In this document: piece after piece, positions 7,686 to 17,343 of the stretch | How the letters are laid out: each line of letters opens with the position of its first letter | Numbering within the stretch: position 1 is the stretch's first letter | Assembly (NCBI GenBank): GCA_029261475.1 | Contig: JAJDBG010000039.1 | Coordinates: 84,271 to 119,560, forward strand | Direction: 5' to 3' | Length of the DNA stretch: 35,290 nt | Origin: Nitrospinaceae bacterium | GTDB taxonomy: Bacteria > Nitrospinota > Nitrospinia > Nitrospinales > VA-1 | The notes under the pieces: model-generated | Told to the model about the DNA's origin: nothing | The model's input: only the letters and a program-made list of their open reading frames with translations | Databases searched by the model: none | Made by a program: the position numbers and the translations under genes

Positions 7686-9094
7686 TCTCTGGAAACGTTA
7701 GCGAAATTGTTCGCGTGATGGGCGGTGAATTGTTGGCTGGGAGTGCCAATACAGAATTCAGTGGTGCGTCCATCAATTCACGCACAATGCAAGAAGGCAA
7801 TCTATTCTTTTGCTTGCGTGGAGACCGCTTCGATGGTCACGATTTCATAGCTGACGTGTTAGGGAAAAAAGCCGCTGGGATCGTCCTGTCGGGAAACTGC
7901 AATCCCCCCCCCTTTCCGGCAGGCCCCAGCGGCGACTATTCGCCTTTCTTCATTAAAGTCGATGACACCCTGGTCGCATTGCAGAAACTCGCTCAAGAAA
8001 CCAGGGCACGTTCCTCCGTGCAGGTTGTTGCGGTGACAGGAACCAATGGTAAATCCAGTGCCAAGGAAATGATCGCCGCCGTGATTGGAGAAAAATTCAA
8101 GACATTAAAAAACCAGGGCAATCTGAACAATCACATAGGCCTCCCTCTTACATTGATGGAACTGGAAGACGATCACGAAATCGCTGTGCTGGAAATGGGA
8201 ATGAGTGCTGAGGGTGAAATCAAACGACTGGCTGAGATTGCCCGGCCCAACATCGGCCTCATTACCAATATTTCACCCGCGCATCTTGAACAATTAAAAA
8301 CGGTGGAAAATGTTCAACGCGCCAAAGGCGAATTATTTGAAGCCTTGCGCCCTCAGGACTTGGCCATTGTAAATGCCGACGATCCACTGGTTTTGGAACT
8401 GGCAAAAAATTTACGTTCCAAAAAAATCACCATAGGAATTGATACGCCTGCTGACATTTGGGCGGATGACATTCAACCGCGTGCTAACTCGGGATACGAC
8501 TTCAAGCTTCATATAAAAGATCAAACTCTCGATGTCGGTCTGCCCTTTTTAGGCCGTTGCAATATTTACAATGCACTCACGGCATTTGCGGTAGGCAGTG
8601 CTTTTGATATGGCACCCGAAGAAATGAAGACCGGTCTGGGACGCTGTAAGCTTCCCCCGCAAAGACAAGAATTTTTTGAAAAAGAAGGCATCTCCTTCAT
8701 CAACGATGCCTACAACGCGAATCCCCAATCCATGCGCGAAGCGATCAAAACATTGGAAGCTTTTCACACATCGGGAAGGAAATTTTTTGTCATGGGAGAA
8801 ATGCTTGAGCTTGCCGACCTCTCCCGCTCCGAACATTCTAAATTGGGAAAAGAGATCGCCCGATCGCAAACAGACTTCCTGGTAACTGTTGGAGAAATAC
8901 CTGCGCTCGCCGCGAAAACAGCGCGCGAAGAGGGAATGGAATCCGATCAGGTTTTTGCTTTCACTGATATCGAAACAGCCACTGCATTTTTGAAGGAACG
9001 TGTGAAAAAAGGAGACTGCATTTTGGTCAAAGGATCTCGCGGGGCAAGGATGGAGCAGGTCATTGAAAATTACTTTCAGGAGGCTTTGCTCTAA
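7682..9094 (+). CDS. murF: UDP-MurNAc-tripeptide:D-Ala-D-Ala ligase MurF
   Basis: A 470-residue Mur ligase that adds D-alanyl-D-alanine to complete the UDP-MurNAc-pentapeptide. Visible motifs are NSRTMQEGNLFFCLRG near the N-terminus, the P-loop GTNGKSSAKEM (120-130), LEMGMSAEGEI, and INDAYNANP (340-348). It starts with an ATGA overlap on murE. The N-terminal domain contains a proline-rich stretch (NPPPFPAGPSGDYSPF) encoded by a run of nine C (7904-7912), which is unusual for an essential gene because such tracts slip easily. The C-terminus has the KGSRGARMEQ segment typical of MurF. Confidence 0.96.
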   Translation: MISGNVSEIVRVMGGELLAGSANTEFSGASINSRTMQEGNLFFCLRGDRFDGHDFIADVLGKKAAGIVLSGNCNPPPFPAGPSGDYSPFFIKVDDTLVALQKLAQETRARSSVQVVAVTGTNGKSSAKEMIAAVIGEKFKTLKNQGNLNNHIGLPLTLMELEDDHEIAVLEMGMSAEGEIKRLAEIARPNIGLITNISPAHLEQLKTVENVQRAKGELFEALRPQDLAIVNADDPLVLELAKNLRSKKITIGIDTPADIWADDIQPRANSGYDFKLHIKDQTLDVGLPFLGRCNIYNALTAFAVGSAFDMAPEEMKTGLGRCKLPPQRQEFFEKEGISFINDAYNANPQSMREAIKTLEAFHTSGRKFFVMGEMLELADLSRSEHSKLGKEIARSQTDFLVTVGEIPALAAKTAREEGMESDQVFAFTDIETATAFLKERVKKGDCILVKGSRGARMEQVIENYFQEALL

Positions 9095-9096
9095 TC

Positions 9097-10197
9097 ATGC
9101 TTTACCATATCTTTTACCCACTTGCGAGCGACCTGTCCATTTTCAATGTATTCAAATACATTTCGTTTCGCTCTGCTTATTCCGGCATCACCGCTCTCTG
9201 CCTGAGTCTTCTGTTGGGACGGTACATGATTGCCCTTCTGCAAAAATTGCAGATCGGCGAAAAAATCCGTTCCGACGGACCAGAACAACATCATGCAAAA
9301 TCCGGCACGCCTACGATGGGTGGCTTGCTGATTCTATTCACATTCGGACTTGCAACTGTACTTTGGGCGGATCTCTCCAATGCCTATATCTGGCTTGTCC
9401 TGTTCTCGGCCTTGGGGTTTGGATGCATTGGTTTCGCTGATGACACGATCAAATTAAAAAGTGGTAAAGGTTTGTCTGTAAGAGCCAAGCTGATCCTGCA
9501 GGTTGCAATCAGTCTCGTGATTGGTCTGTACATCGTCTACTTTGACGCGAATCGTGCCGATTACGCAACCACACTTCAAGCACCCTTCTTTAAAGAGTTC
9601 CAGCCTGATCTCGGCTGGGCGTATTTATTGTTCATCGTTTTTATCATCGTCGGCACTTCCAACGCAGTCAATTTGACGGATGGTCTGGATGGACTGGCCA
9701 TCGGTCCCATTATCATCGCGACCATGGCTTATACCGGAATCGTTTATCTTTGCGGTCATTTTAAATTCGCAGAGTACCTGCAAATCCAGCACATCAAAGG
9801 TGCAGGCGAACTCGCAATACTCAGTTCTGCGCTGGTCGGTGCCAGCCTCGGTTTTCTTTGGTACAACACCTACCCCGCTCAAATATTTATGGGAGATGTA
9901 GGCTCTCTTTCTCTGGGAGGTGCGCTCGGTACCATTGCAGTGGTAGCCAAACACGAATTATTGCTCATTCTGGTGGGAGGGGTTTTTGTTATTGAAGCAT
10001 TGTCCGTGATCATTCAGGTCTCTTATTACAAATACACCAAGAACAAATACAGCAAAGGAAAACGCTTTTTCAAAATGGCACCCATTCACCATCATTTCGA
10101 ACAATGCGGATGGGCAGAGCCTAAAGTCATTGTCCGTTTCTGGATCATAGCCATTGTGCTGGCGATGATTGGTTTGAGCACGCTCAAGTTGAGATAA
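9097..10197 (+). CDS. mraY: Phospho-MurNAc-pentapeptide transferase MraY
   Basis: A 366-residue integral membrane enzyme with about ten hydrophobic segments. It transfers phospho-MurNAc-pentapeptide to undecaprenyl phosphate, giving lipid I. Family motifs are SGTPTMGGLL near the N-terminus, the FADDTIKLK aspartates, NLTDGLDGLA (192-201) and HHHFEQ (331-336). The N-terminus matches MraY proteins (FNVFKYISFRSAYSG). AGGAGG lies about 11 bases before the ATG, inside the end of murF. Confidence 0.97.
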   Translation: MLYHIFYPLASDLSIFNVFKYISFRSAYSGITALCLSLLLGRYMIALLQKLQIGEKIRSDGPEQHHAKSGTPTMGGLLILFTFGLATVLWADLSNAYIWLVLFSALGFGCIGFADDTIKLKSGKGLSVRAKLILQVAISLVIGLYIVYFDANRADYATTLQAPFFKEFQPDLGWAYLLFIVFIIVGTSNAVNLTDGLDGLAIGPIIIATMAYTGIVYLCGHFKFAEYLQIQHIKGAGELAILSSALVGASLGFLWYNTYPAQIFMGDVGSLSLGGALGTIAVVAKHELLLILVGGVFVIEALSVIIQVSYYKYTKNKYSKGKRFFKMAPIHHHFEQCGWAEPKVIVRFWIIAIVLAMIGLSTLKLR

Positions 10198-10202
10198 AAA
10201 TA

Positions 10203-11537
10203 ATGCATCTTTCTGGCAAAAATATAAGCGTAGTCGGCATGGGAAAATCCGGTCTTGCGACCGCAAATTTTCTCATCAATCGTGGAGCGCAGGTTCTGCT
10301 CACCGATGCGCGGTCCGAACAGGACTTGACTGAATCGACAGCAGGATTGAACCCCGCCATCGAACTTCAGTTTAATGACTGCTCGCCGGGGAAAAATGCA
10401 GAATTGATCGTATTGAGCCCGGGTGTTCCTGTGGACGCTCCCTTTTTGAAAGAAGCGCATCAACGCGGAATCGAAATCATCGGAGAACTTGAATTGGCCT
10501 ATCAGTTCAATAAAACACCGATCATCGCTATCACCGGTTCCAACGGAAAATCAACCGTCACGACTTTGGTTGGGAACATTCTGCTGGCCGAAGGACGTAC
10601 GGCTTATGTTGGGGGAAACCTGGGAACACCTTTTATCGAATTGATAGAAAAAGAATCTGTGGAAATCATTGTGCTTGAGATTTCCAGTTTTCAAATGGAA
10701 ACCGCAAGCACGTTCAAACCACATATAGCGGCGATTTTAAACATCACGCCCGATCATCTTGACAGGCATAAAACACTGGAAAATTACCGGGCGATGAAAG
10801 AACGCATCGCAACGAATCAAAACGAATCTGATTATTTCATCGTCAACCTCGATGACCCTGAAACAGTAAAGCTTACTTGCGGAAAACAAGCTCAGAAATT
10901 ATTTTTTGGCACACAACACGAAGGCCCGGACGGAGCATTTTTAAGAGACAACCAAATAATATTAAAGCTCAAAGGGCAAGAAAAAATCATCTGTAAGCAG
11001 GAAGACGTTCCCTTCCCTTTGCGATTGCAGATAGAAAATGCACTTGCCGCAATTGCTATAACGGCACCGCTAGATATTTCCGTTCGAGCTATCAAAGAGG
11101 CTCTTTGTAATTTCAAGGGACTGGAGCATCGCATGGAATGGGTACGAACAGTGCGAGGGATCGACTTTATAAATGATTCCAAGGCCACCAACATTGGTGC
11201 CGCTTGCAAGTCTCTTATATCAATCGAACGACCGATCGTTCTCCTGTTGGGAGGTAGAGATAAGGAAAATGACTTTTCGGCAATGCTTCCCTTTCTAAAA
11301 CAAAAGGTCCGGCATCTGGTTATTTTTGGAGAAGCTCGGGAAAAAATAAAACCTTTTCTCAACGGCTCTCCCGCTTATGAAGAAGCCAACAATTTTGAAG
11401 ATGCGGTAGCTATTGCAGTGAATCACGCAGAAGCAGGTGACACCGTTTTACTGTCCCCGGCTTGTGCGAGCCAGGATATGTTTAAAAATTTTGAGGAACG
11501 CGGGCTTAAATTTAAAACCCTCGTCAACAATTTATGA
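10203..11537 (+). CDS. murD: UDP-MurNAc-L-alanine:D-glutamate ligase MurD
   Basis: A 444-residue Mur ligase that adds D-glutamate to UDP-MurNAc-L-Ala. The N-terminal nucleotide-like fold begins VVGMGKSGLATANFL, the P-loop ITGSNGKST is at 110-118, NITPDHLDRH is in the central domain, and NDSKATN sits at the start of the C-terminal domain with LLLGGRDK after it. Length fits the family (E. coli 438). It follows mraY by 5 bp and has no clear Shine-Dalgarno sequence, which may indicate translation coupled to mraY. Confidence 0.97.
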   Translation: MHLSGKNISVVGMGKSGLATANFLINRGAQVLLTDARSEQDLTESTAGLNPAIELQFNDCSPGKNAELIVLSPGVPVDAPFLKEAHQRGIEIIGELELAYQFNKTPIIAITGSNGKSTVTTLVGNILLAEGRTAYVGGNLGTPFIELIEKESVEIIVLEISSFQMETASTFKPHIAAILNITPDHLDRHKTLENYRAMKERIATNQNESDYFIVNLDDPETVKLTCGKQAQKLFFGTQHEGPDGAFLRDNQIILKLKGQEKIICKQEDVPFPLRLQIENALAAIAITAPLDISVRAIKEALCNFKGLEHRMEWVRTVRGIDFINDSKATNIGAACKSLISIERPIVLLLGGRDKENDFSAMLPFLKQKVRHLVIFGEAREKIKPFLNGSPAYEEANNFEDAVAIAVNHAEAGDTVLLSPACASQDMFKNFEERGLKFKTLVNNL

Positions 11538-11589
11538 AGTTTGATTCAAAAAAAATAACGCATGATATGACCACGGGAGGAAGAGTCCT

Positions 11590-12702
11590 ATGAGCGATTC
11601 TACATCCCGTCCGCAAACGAGTGATCCCATTTTGGGCTGTGTCGTCGGTATTCTGGTCATTATCGGTGTGGTGATGGTTTATAGCTCCAGTGCTGTTGTT
11701 GCTGGAGAAAAATATAACGATCCCTATTTTTTTCTGAAACGCCAGATGCTTTGGGTCTTCATTGGCTTCATGGCTTTGAAACTTGCACGTTCCATCGATT
11801 ATCGCCTATTGGAAAAATATGCCTACCCCATTCTGTTCGGCGCATTTCTTCTATTGATAGCAGTGATGGTCCCTGGACTAGGCAAAGAAGTGGGTGGTGC
11901 TCGTAGGTGGCTTACTTTGGGAGGTGCCAACTTTCAGCCTTCGGAAATCGCAAAAATCGCCATCATCATATTCATAGCAAAGTCATTGGTGAAGCGATCC
12001 GATCAATTGAAGAACTTTGCTTACGGTTATTTGCCCAACGTTATCGTTTTGGGATTTTTCTTTGTCCCTATTTTATTTCAGCCCGATTTCGGGACCGCGT
12101 TAATCATCGGCATCGTTGCATTACTCATGCTTTACATTGCAGGAATTCGCACTCGCTTTCTGGTCTATTCCTTTTTGGCCGTTATTCCACTGGTCGTTTC
12201 AGCCGTAACCGGTGCCGAGTATCGAATGCGCCGTATTTTTGCATTTTTAGATCCTTGGAAAGACCCTTCCGACACAGGGTTTCAAGCCATTCAATCTTTT
12301 TATGCATTCGGGCGTGGCGGGTTTTGGGGAGTTGGACTGGGTGATGGAAGTCAAAAATTATTTTATCTGCCCGAAGCGCACACCGATTTCATTTTCTCCG
12401 TTATTGGAGAAGAGCTTGGATTTATTGGTGCTGTATTCATCGTGATTTTATTTGGAATTTTTATATGGAGAGGATTTGCCGCCGCATTGAATGCCAAGGA
12501 CCCCTTTGGGACTCATGTGGCCGTTGGCATCACATTGTTGATTGGCATACAAGCCTTCATCAACATGGGAGTAGCCATCGGTCTTTTGCCGACCAAAGGT
12601 TTGACACTTCCTTTCATTAGCATGGGTGGTTCATCACTGGTGGTATTGATGATGAGTGCGGGTGTCTTGCTCAATATTTCGCAACACCCGGTAAAGAAAT
12701 AA
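11590..12702 (+). CDS. ftsW: Septal peptidoglycan glycosyltransferase FtsW (SEDS family)
   Basis: A 370-residue polytopic membrane protein. It has the SEDS features MVYSSSAV in the first membrane segment, GGARRWL with the adjoining FQPSEIAK, QPDFGTA, and the PEAHTDFIFSVIGEELGF loop; near the C-terminus is GLTLPFISMGGSS. FtsW polymerises lipid II at the septum and works with FtsI. It follows murD after 52 bp, one of the larger gaps in the cluster, and has a strong ribosome site (GGGAGGAAG). I distinguish it from RodA by its place in the dcw cluster. Confidence 0.96.
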   Translation: MSDSTSRPQTSDPILGCVVGILVIIGVVMVYSSSAVVAGEKYNDPYFFLKRQMLWVFIGFMALKLARSIDYRLLEKYAYPILFGAFLLLIAVMVPGLGKEVGGARRWLTLGGANFQPSEIAKIAIIIFIAKSLVKRSDQLKNFAYGYLPNVIVLGFFFVPILFQPDFGTALIIGIVALLMLYIAGIRTRFLVYSFLAVIPLVVSAVTGAEYRMRRIFAFLDPWKDPSDTGFQAIQSFYAFGRGGFWGVGLGDGSQKLFYLPEAHTDFIFSVIGEELGFIGAVFIVILFGIFIWRGFAAALNAKDPFGTHVAVGITLLIGIQAFINMGVAIGLLPTKGLTLPFISMGGSSLVVLMMSAGVLLNISQHPVKK

Positions 12703-12711
12703 TATCAAGGT

Positions 12712-13860
12712 ATGACTATTCGCGTTGTCATTGCTGGAGGCGGTACGGGAGGGCATTTATTTCCCGCAATCGCATTAGCAAAGGAACTGGAAAAATTGGA
12801 CATGGATATTGAAATCACATTCGTAGGGTCTCAGCAAGGATTGGAGTCCAGAATAATTCCCAAAGAAGGATGGAATTTAAAGACCATTCTCACTGCGGGA
12901 ATTATGGGGAAAAAAGGACTCCAGCGTTGGACTTCTTTGTGCAAATTACCCTTGGGTATCCTGCAGTCCACTTGTTTCCTGTTACAAAAACGTCCCGATC
13001 TGGTGGTAGGCGTTGGCGGTTACGCTTCGGGTCCGCTTGCCCTTTCCGCATGGGCACTCAGAATTCCTATTCTCATACATGAACAAAATTCCATACCAGG
13101 AATGACCAACCGCTGGTTAGGAAAAATCGCCGATAAAGTCGCAGTTTCATTCAAGGAATCATCGGCATACTTTCCAGGCGATAAAGTTGTGACCACAGGA
13201 AATATGATCCGCGAGGAATTCTGTATCCCCAGAGAAACAGCCCCGGCTCGTCGAAAAGATAAATTTTGCATACTGGTTCTGGGGGGAAGCCAGGGAGCGC
13301 ATTCCATCAATATGGCAATGGTGTCCGCACTGGAAAAACTCGGAGAAGAAAAGGAAAAAATTCACATTATCCATCAAACCGGGGAAAAGGATTTCGCTGA
13401 AATACGAGAGCGTTATACAGCAGAAGGTTTTGCAACTGCCGATGTTCGCCCTTTCATTGATGATATCGAAGCTTGTTGCCGATCGGCTTCTTTAGTTATT
13501 TGCAGAGCTGGGGCAACCACTCTGGCAGAAATTACCGCCTGCGGGAAAATGTCCATTCTCGTTCCTTTTCCCTATGCGGCACATAACCATCAAGAAAAAA
13601 ATGCTCGTCTATTGGAATCAGCCAATGCGGCGGAAATGATTCTCGATTCTGAATTGACTGGAGAGAAGCTCGCACTGTCCATTAAGAATGCAATGGAAGA
13701 TGAGACTCATCTCGAAGAAGTGGAAACAAACAGCTATCGTCTTGGCAACCGAGAGGCGACACAAAATGTCCGCAAAATTTGTATGGAATTGATAAAAAAA
13801 ACAAACGTCCAAATGCGCGAAAATCAAGTATCTAAAAAAGATGAGATGTCATGTTTTTAG
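12712..13860 (+). CDS. murG: Lipid I N-acetylglucosaminyltransferase MurG
   Basis: A 382-residue GT28 family enzyme that adds GlcNAc to lipid I on the cytoplasmic face of the membrane, making lipid II. The N-terminal glycine loop GGGTGGHLFPA is at 9-19, HEQNSIPG in the acceptor domain, GGSQGAHSIN at the start of the donor domain, and CRAGATTLAEI at 264-274. The C-terminus is about 20 residues longer than usual and polar (KKTNVQMRENQVSKKDEM); it overlaps the start of murC by 10 bases. Confidence 0.96.
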   Translation: MTIRVVIAGGGTGGHLFPAIALAKELEKLDMDIEITFVGSQQGLESRIIPKEGWNLKTILTAGIMGKKGLQRWTSLCKLPLGILQSTCFLLQKRPDLVVGVGGYASGPLALSAWALRIPILIHEQNSIPGMTNRWLGKIADKVAVSFKESSAYFPGDKVVTTGNMIREEFCIPRETAPARRKDKFCILVLGGSQGAHSINMAMVSALEKLGEEKEKIHIIHQTGEKDFAEIRERYTAEGFATADVRPFIDDIEACCRSASLVICRAGATTLAEITACGKMSILVPFPYAAHNHQEKNARLLESANAAEMILDSELTGEKLALSIKNAMEDETHLEEVETNSYRLGNREATQNVRKICMELIKKTNVQMRENQVSKKDEMSCF

Positions 13861-15269
13861 GAAAAACCCAACGCATTCACTTTATCGGAATTGGAGGTTC
13901 TGGAATGAGCGGAATCGCTGAAGTCCTCATAAACCAAGGCTTCGATGTGTCTGGCTCTGACTTGGTCGAGAGTCAAGCAACACTGCATTTGAGGGCGGTG
14001 GGTGCTCACATTTCTTTGGGTCATAATTCTGAGAATGTAAGAGACGCTCAAGTGGTAGTCGTTTCCAGTGCCGTCAAAGCCGACAACCCAGAGGCCAAAA
14101 GCGCACGCAAAAGAATGATTCCCGTGATCCCAAGAGCTGAGATGCTCGCCGAACTGATGCGTATGAAATACGGAATTGCAGTAGCAGGCACTCACGGGAA
14201 AACCACGACGACCTCACTCATTTCAGCGGCTTTGGCAGAGGGAAATCTGGACCCGACGGTCGTCGTTGGCGGAAGACTCAAGCAAAGTGGCGGCAATGCC
14301 AAGCTGGGACAAAGCGAATTTCTTGTTGCCGAAGCCGATGAAAGCGACGGATCGTTTCTTCACCTGTCGCCCACTATCGCTGTGGTAACAACGCTCGACG
14401 AAGAGCATATGGAATTTTATAAAACTCTTGATCGCATGAAAGACACCTTTCTAACGTTCATCAACAAAATTCCATTTTATGGGACAGCAATCCTTTGTCT
14501 GGATGATCCCAATATTCAATCGCTGATTCCAAGAATTGAAAAGCGCTACATCACTTATGGCTTATCAGGGCAGGCCGATTATGTTGCTAAAGACATTGTC
14601 ATTGATGGGATGAAAACTCATTTCAGCGTTTACTTTCAAGGTAAGAAACTTGGCAGAATTCAGTCAGGCGCGGCGGGTCGACACAACGCCTGCAATACAT
14701 TGGCGGCAGTGGCGGTAGGAATGGAATTGAATATTGATTTTCCAACCATTGCCAAATCGCTCACGAAATTCATAGGTGTTCAGCGGCGTTTTGAAATCAT
14801 CAGCAAACGTGACGACCTTGTGTGGATGGACGATTACGGGCATCACCCTGTAGAGATTCGAGCGACATTGCGCGCGGCTAAAGAAGTCTGGCCCGATAGA
14901 AAACTAACGGTCGTTTTTCAACCTCACCGTTACTCTCGAACACAGGCGTTGATGGAAGATTTCTGGACCGCATTCAACGATGCCGATCAATTGATCGTTA
15001 CCGACATCTACCCTGCGGGAGAAAAAGAAATTCCTGGCGTACACACACGAGAAATGGTTGAGGGAATTCGCCGCCACGGACACAAAAACGTTGAGTATAT
15101 CAAGAGCTTTAAAGAGATCATTAATTTTTTACGAGAAAATACGGCCCCCAAGGCGGTAACGGCAACCTTGGGTGCAGGCAACATATGGCAATTAGCCGAA
15201 ATGTTTTTCAATCCCACCCCGCCTTCAAAAGGCGATGAACCTCGATTCAGGAAAAAATCCTTATGCTAA
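13851..15269 (+). CDS. murC: UDP-N-acetylmuramate:L-alanine ligase MurC
   Basis: A 472-residue Mur ligase that adds the first amino acid, L-alanine, to UDP-MurNAc. Motifs are GIGGSGMSGIAEVL near the N-terminus, the P-loop GTHGKTTTT (113-121), EADESDGSFL, and DDYGHHPVEI (327-336), which is diagnostic of MurC, followed by QPHRYSR. The start overlaps the end of murG and the stop overlaps the proposed murB start (ATGCTAA). Confidence 0.97.
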   Translation: MFLGKTQRIHFIGIGGSGMSGIAEVLINQGFDVSGSDLVESQATLHLRAVGAHISLGHNSENVRDAQVVVVSSAVKADNPEAKSARKRMIPVIPRAEMLAELMRMKYGIAVAGTHGKTTTTSLISAALAEGNLDPTVVVGGRLKQSGGNAKLGQSEFLVAEADESDGSFLHLSPTIAVVTTLDEEHMEFYKTLDRMKDTFLTFINKIPFYGTAILCLDDPNIQSLIPRIEKRYITYGLSGQADYVAKDIVIDGMKTHFSVYFQGKKLGRIQSGAAGRHNACNTLAAVAVGMELNIDFPTIAKSLTKFIGVQRRFEIISKRDDLVWMDDYGHHPVEIRATLRAAKEVWPDRKLTVVFQPHRYSRTQALMEDFWTAFNDADQLIVTDIYPAGEKEIPGVHTREMVEGIRRHGHKNVEYIKSFKEIINFLRENTAPKAVTATLGAGNIWQLAEMFFNPTPPSKGDEPRFRKKSLC

Positions 15270-16318
15270 GCGAACCTTGGAAACGAAAGCTAATTTATCT
15301 GACCCCCAGCGGAGCTTTATCCAAAGTAACCCGCCCAACTTCTTTGGGCGCGGAAATAGTCGTTTTGGGGCGCAAACTTTATCAGAGCCAAACTATGAAT
15401 CCTTCTTACCTATGGCTTCAAAAAATCCGGGGCGAGGTTCGCACCGACGAATTGATGTCCAGTCATACATCCTTGCGTATTGGCGGTCCGGCTGATGTAT
15501 TCATCTTTCCCAAGGACATTGCAGACCTGCAAACTATCCTTAAAAATAAAGGAACTGCACCGCTGTTCTTTCTTGGAGAAGGCACGAATCTTCTGGCTCG
15601 TGATTCAGGAATTCGCGGCATCGTCGTCTCTCTCAAAGAGGGATTCAAAACCGTCAATCGCCCTTTGTTTTATAAATCGATTGATGGAAAAGAAAAAGCC
15701 GTTATCAAGGTTCAGGCAGGTGCAAAGTTATCTTATCTTGCTAAATATGCGGCGCGTTATTCCTTAACAGGCATCGAACATCTTGTTGGCATTCCCGGTT
15801 CAATGGGTGGTGCCTGGACAATGAACGCAGGTGCTGAAGGTGTCGATATTGGACAGGTCACACGCTCGGTCACACGCTTGACAGCTAACGGAGAAATTGA
15901 AAAGTTCAAACGAGATCAACTGATTTTTAATTATAGAAATACCCAGTTCCCCTCTGATGGAGGACTCATCGTAGAAGGGGAAATCGAGCTGGAAAGGGGC
16001 GACGCAGTTGCTATTCAAGAAAAGATGGATGTCCATCTTGCAAAAAGAAGCGCACGACAGCCATTGACAGTTCCCAATTCCGGATCGGTTTTCAAAAATC
16101 CAGAAGGCGATACCGCCGGAAGACTCATAGAACTTACAGGGCTCAAAGGCGCATCAGTGGGTTCGGCAGGTATCTCTATAAAGCACGCAAATTTCATTGT
16201 CAATAAAGGCGGTGCAAAGGCTAAGGATGTGTTGAAATTAATCGACTTGATTAAAAATGAAGTGCAAGAAAAAACCGGGGTCGAACTGGAAATGGAATTG
16301 GTAGTCGCTGGAGAATAA
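15263..16318 (+). CDS. murB: UDP-N-acetylenolpyruvoylglucosamine reductase MurB
   Basis: An FAD enzyme that reduces UDP-GlcNAc-enolpyruvate to UDP-MurNAc with NADPH. Visible are the FAD-binding segments SLRIGGPADV and GEGTNLLARDSGIRG, then GIPGSMGGAWTMNAGA, FNYRNTQF, and the catalytic-serine motif NSGSVFKNP near the C-terminus. The start is ambiguous. The ATG at 15263 overlaps the murC stop and has an AGGA about 10 bases upstream, giving 351 residues, but the first 44 residues have no MurB character. The ATG at 15395 gives 307 residues, the normal length, but a poor ribosome site. Confidence 0.94.
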   Translation: MLSEPWKRKLIYLTPSGALSKVTRPTSLGAEIVVLGRKLYQSQTMNPSYLWLQKIRGEVRTDELMSSHTSLRIGGPADVFIFPKDIADLQTILKNKGTAPLFFLGEGTNLLARDSGIRGIVVSLKEGFKTVNRPLFYKSIDGKEKAVIKVQAGAKLSYLAKYAARYSLTGIEHLVGIPGSMGGAWTMNAGAEGVDIGQVTRSVTRLTANGEIEKFKRDQLIFNYRNTQFPSDGGLIVEGEIELERGDAVAIQEKMDVHLAKRSARQPLTVPNSGSVFKNPEGDTAGRLIELTGLKGASVGSAGISIKHANFIVNKGGAKAKDVLKLIDLIKNEVQEKTGVELEMELVVAGE

Positions 16319-16321
16319 ACT

Positions 16322-16417
16322 ATGAACACTCTGGATACTCTAATAAAGCTTCTTTATCGTCAACCTTTTGGTTTAAGGCGAACCCCTTATTCAGCATCGT
16401 CTGGAGCTTCTCAGTGA
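16322..16417 (+). CDS. Possible 31-codon ORF between murB and ddl
   Basis: An ATG at 16322 with GGAG eight bases upstream opens a 31-codon frame whose TGA (16415-16417) shares its A with an ATG for ddl. This is the TGATG overlap used elsewhere in the cluster. The peptide is basic and has no recognisable domain. It could be a real small protein, or only a device that carries ribosomes from murB to ddl. Confidence 0.3.
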   Translation: MNTLDTLIKLLYRQPFGLRRTPYSASSGASQ

Positions 16418-17343
16418 TGGACATTGAAAGCAAAAAAGTAGGGGTTCTTATGGGCGGCTTATCCTCTGAACGGGAGATATCCTTAATCACAGGAAACGCT
16501 GTCGCGTCGGCTTTACGAAGAAAAGGCATCAATGTTTTGGAGATAGATGTGGGGCACAATATTGCAAGTGAATTGACAAACCAAGGTGTCGACATTGCTT
16601 TTCTAGCACTCCATGGAACATATGGAGAAGACGGTTCGATACAAGGTTTGCTGGAGTACGCCCGAATTCCCTACACGGGTTCTGGCGTATTGGGAAGTGC
16701 CTTGGCCTATGACAAAATCAAATCGAAAGAAATATTTATCGCCAACAACATTCCAACGCCGGCGTATCAAATTTTTTACAAAGGAAGCACTGCGGTGAGA
16801 ACTCTGGACTTCCCATTGGTGGTCAAGCCCAATCGTCAAGGGTCCAGTTTGGGAATTCATATTGTCAAATCGGAAGAAGATTGGACCCCTGCTCTGGAAG
16901 ATGCTTTCAGTTATTCAGACGAAGTGCTGATCGAAAAATTTATAGAGGGTCGCCTTCTCGCCGTTGGTATGAGGCAGTCAAAAGCTCTACCTATTGTGGA
17001 GATTCGCCCAAAATCTGAGTTCTATGATTATTCAGCAAAATACACTTCAGGTGAAACACAATACATATGTCCGGCAGAGCTGACGGCAGAAGAAAAAGCC
17101 GCTTGCGAAGAGGTCTCCATTAAAGTCCTTCGGGCTCTTCAAGGTAGAGGCATCCCGCGGATTGACATCATTCTGGATTCAAAGGGTGTTCCTTATGTAT
17201 TGGAAATGAATACGATACCCGGCATGACAGCAACCAGTCTGCTTCCCATGGGTGCTAGCTCGGCTGGAATTGAATTTGACGAATTGGTTTTTGAAATTTT
17301 GATGACGGCTCAACTCGATTATCCAGAGGCTCAAAAACAATGA
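16414..17343 (+). CDS. ddl: D-alanine:D-alanine ligase Ddl
   Basis: A 309-residue ATP-grasp enzyme that makes the D-Ala-D-Ala used by MurF. Motifs are LMGGLSSEREISL near the N-terminus, LHGTYGEDGSIQGLLE, VVKPNRQGSSLGI in the ATP-binding domain, and LEMNTIPGMT near the C-terminus. Translation may begin at GTG 16414 or at the next codon, ATG 16417. GGAG at 16403-16406 is 7 bases from the former and 10 from the latter. The C-terminus overlaps ftsQ by four bases. Confidence 0.96.
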   Translation: MMDIESKKVGVLMGGLSSEREISLITGNAVASALRRKGINVLEIDVGHNIASELTNQGVDIAFLALHGTYGEDGSIQGLLEYARIPYTGSGVLGSALAYDKIKSKEIFIANNIPTPAYQIFYKGSTAVRTLDFPLVVKPNRQGSSLGIHIVKSEEDWTPALEDAFSYSDEVLIEKFIEGRLLAVGMRQSKALPIVEIRPKSEFYDYSAKYTSGETQYICPAELTAEEKAACEEVSIKVLRALQGRGIPRIDIILDSKGVPYVLEMNTIPGMTATSLLPMGASSAGIEFDELVFEILMTAQLDYPEAQKQ

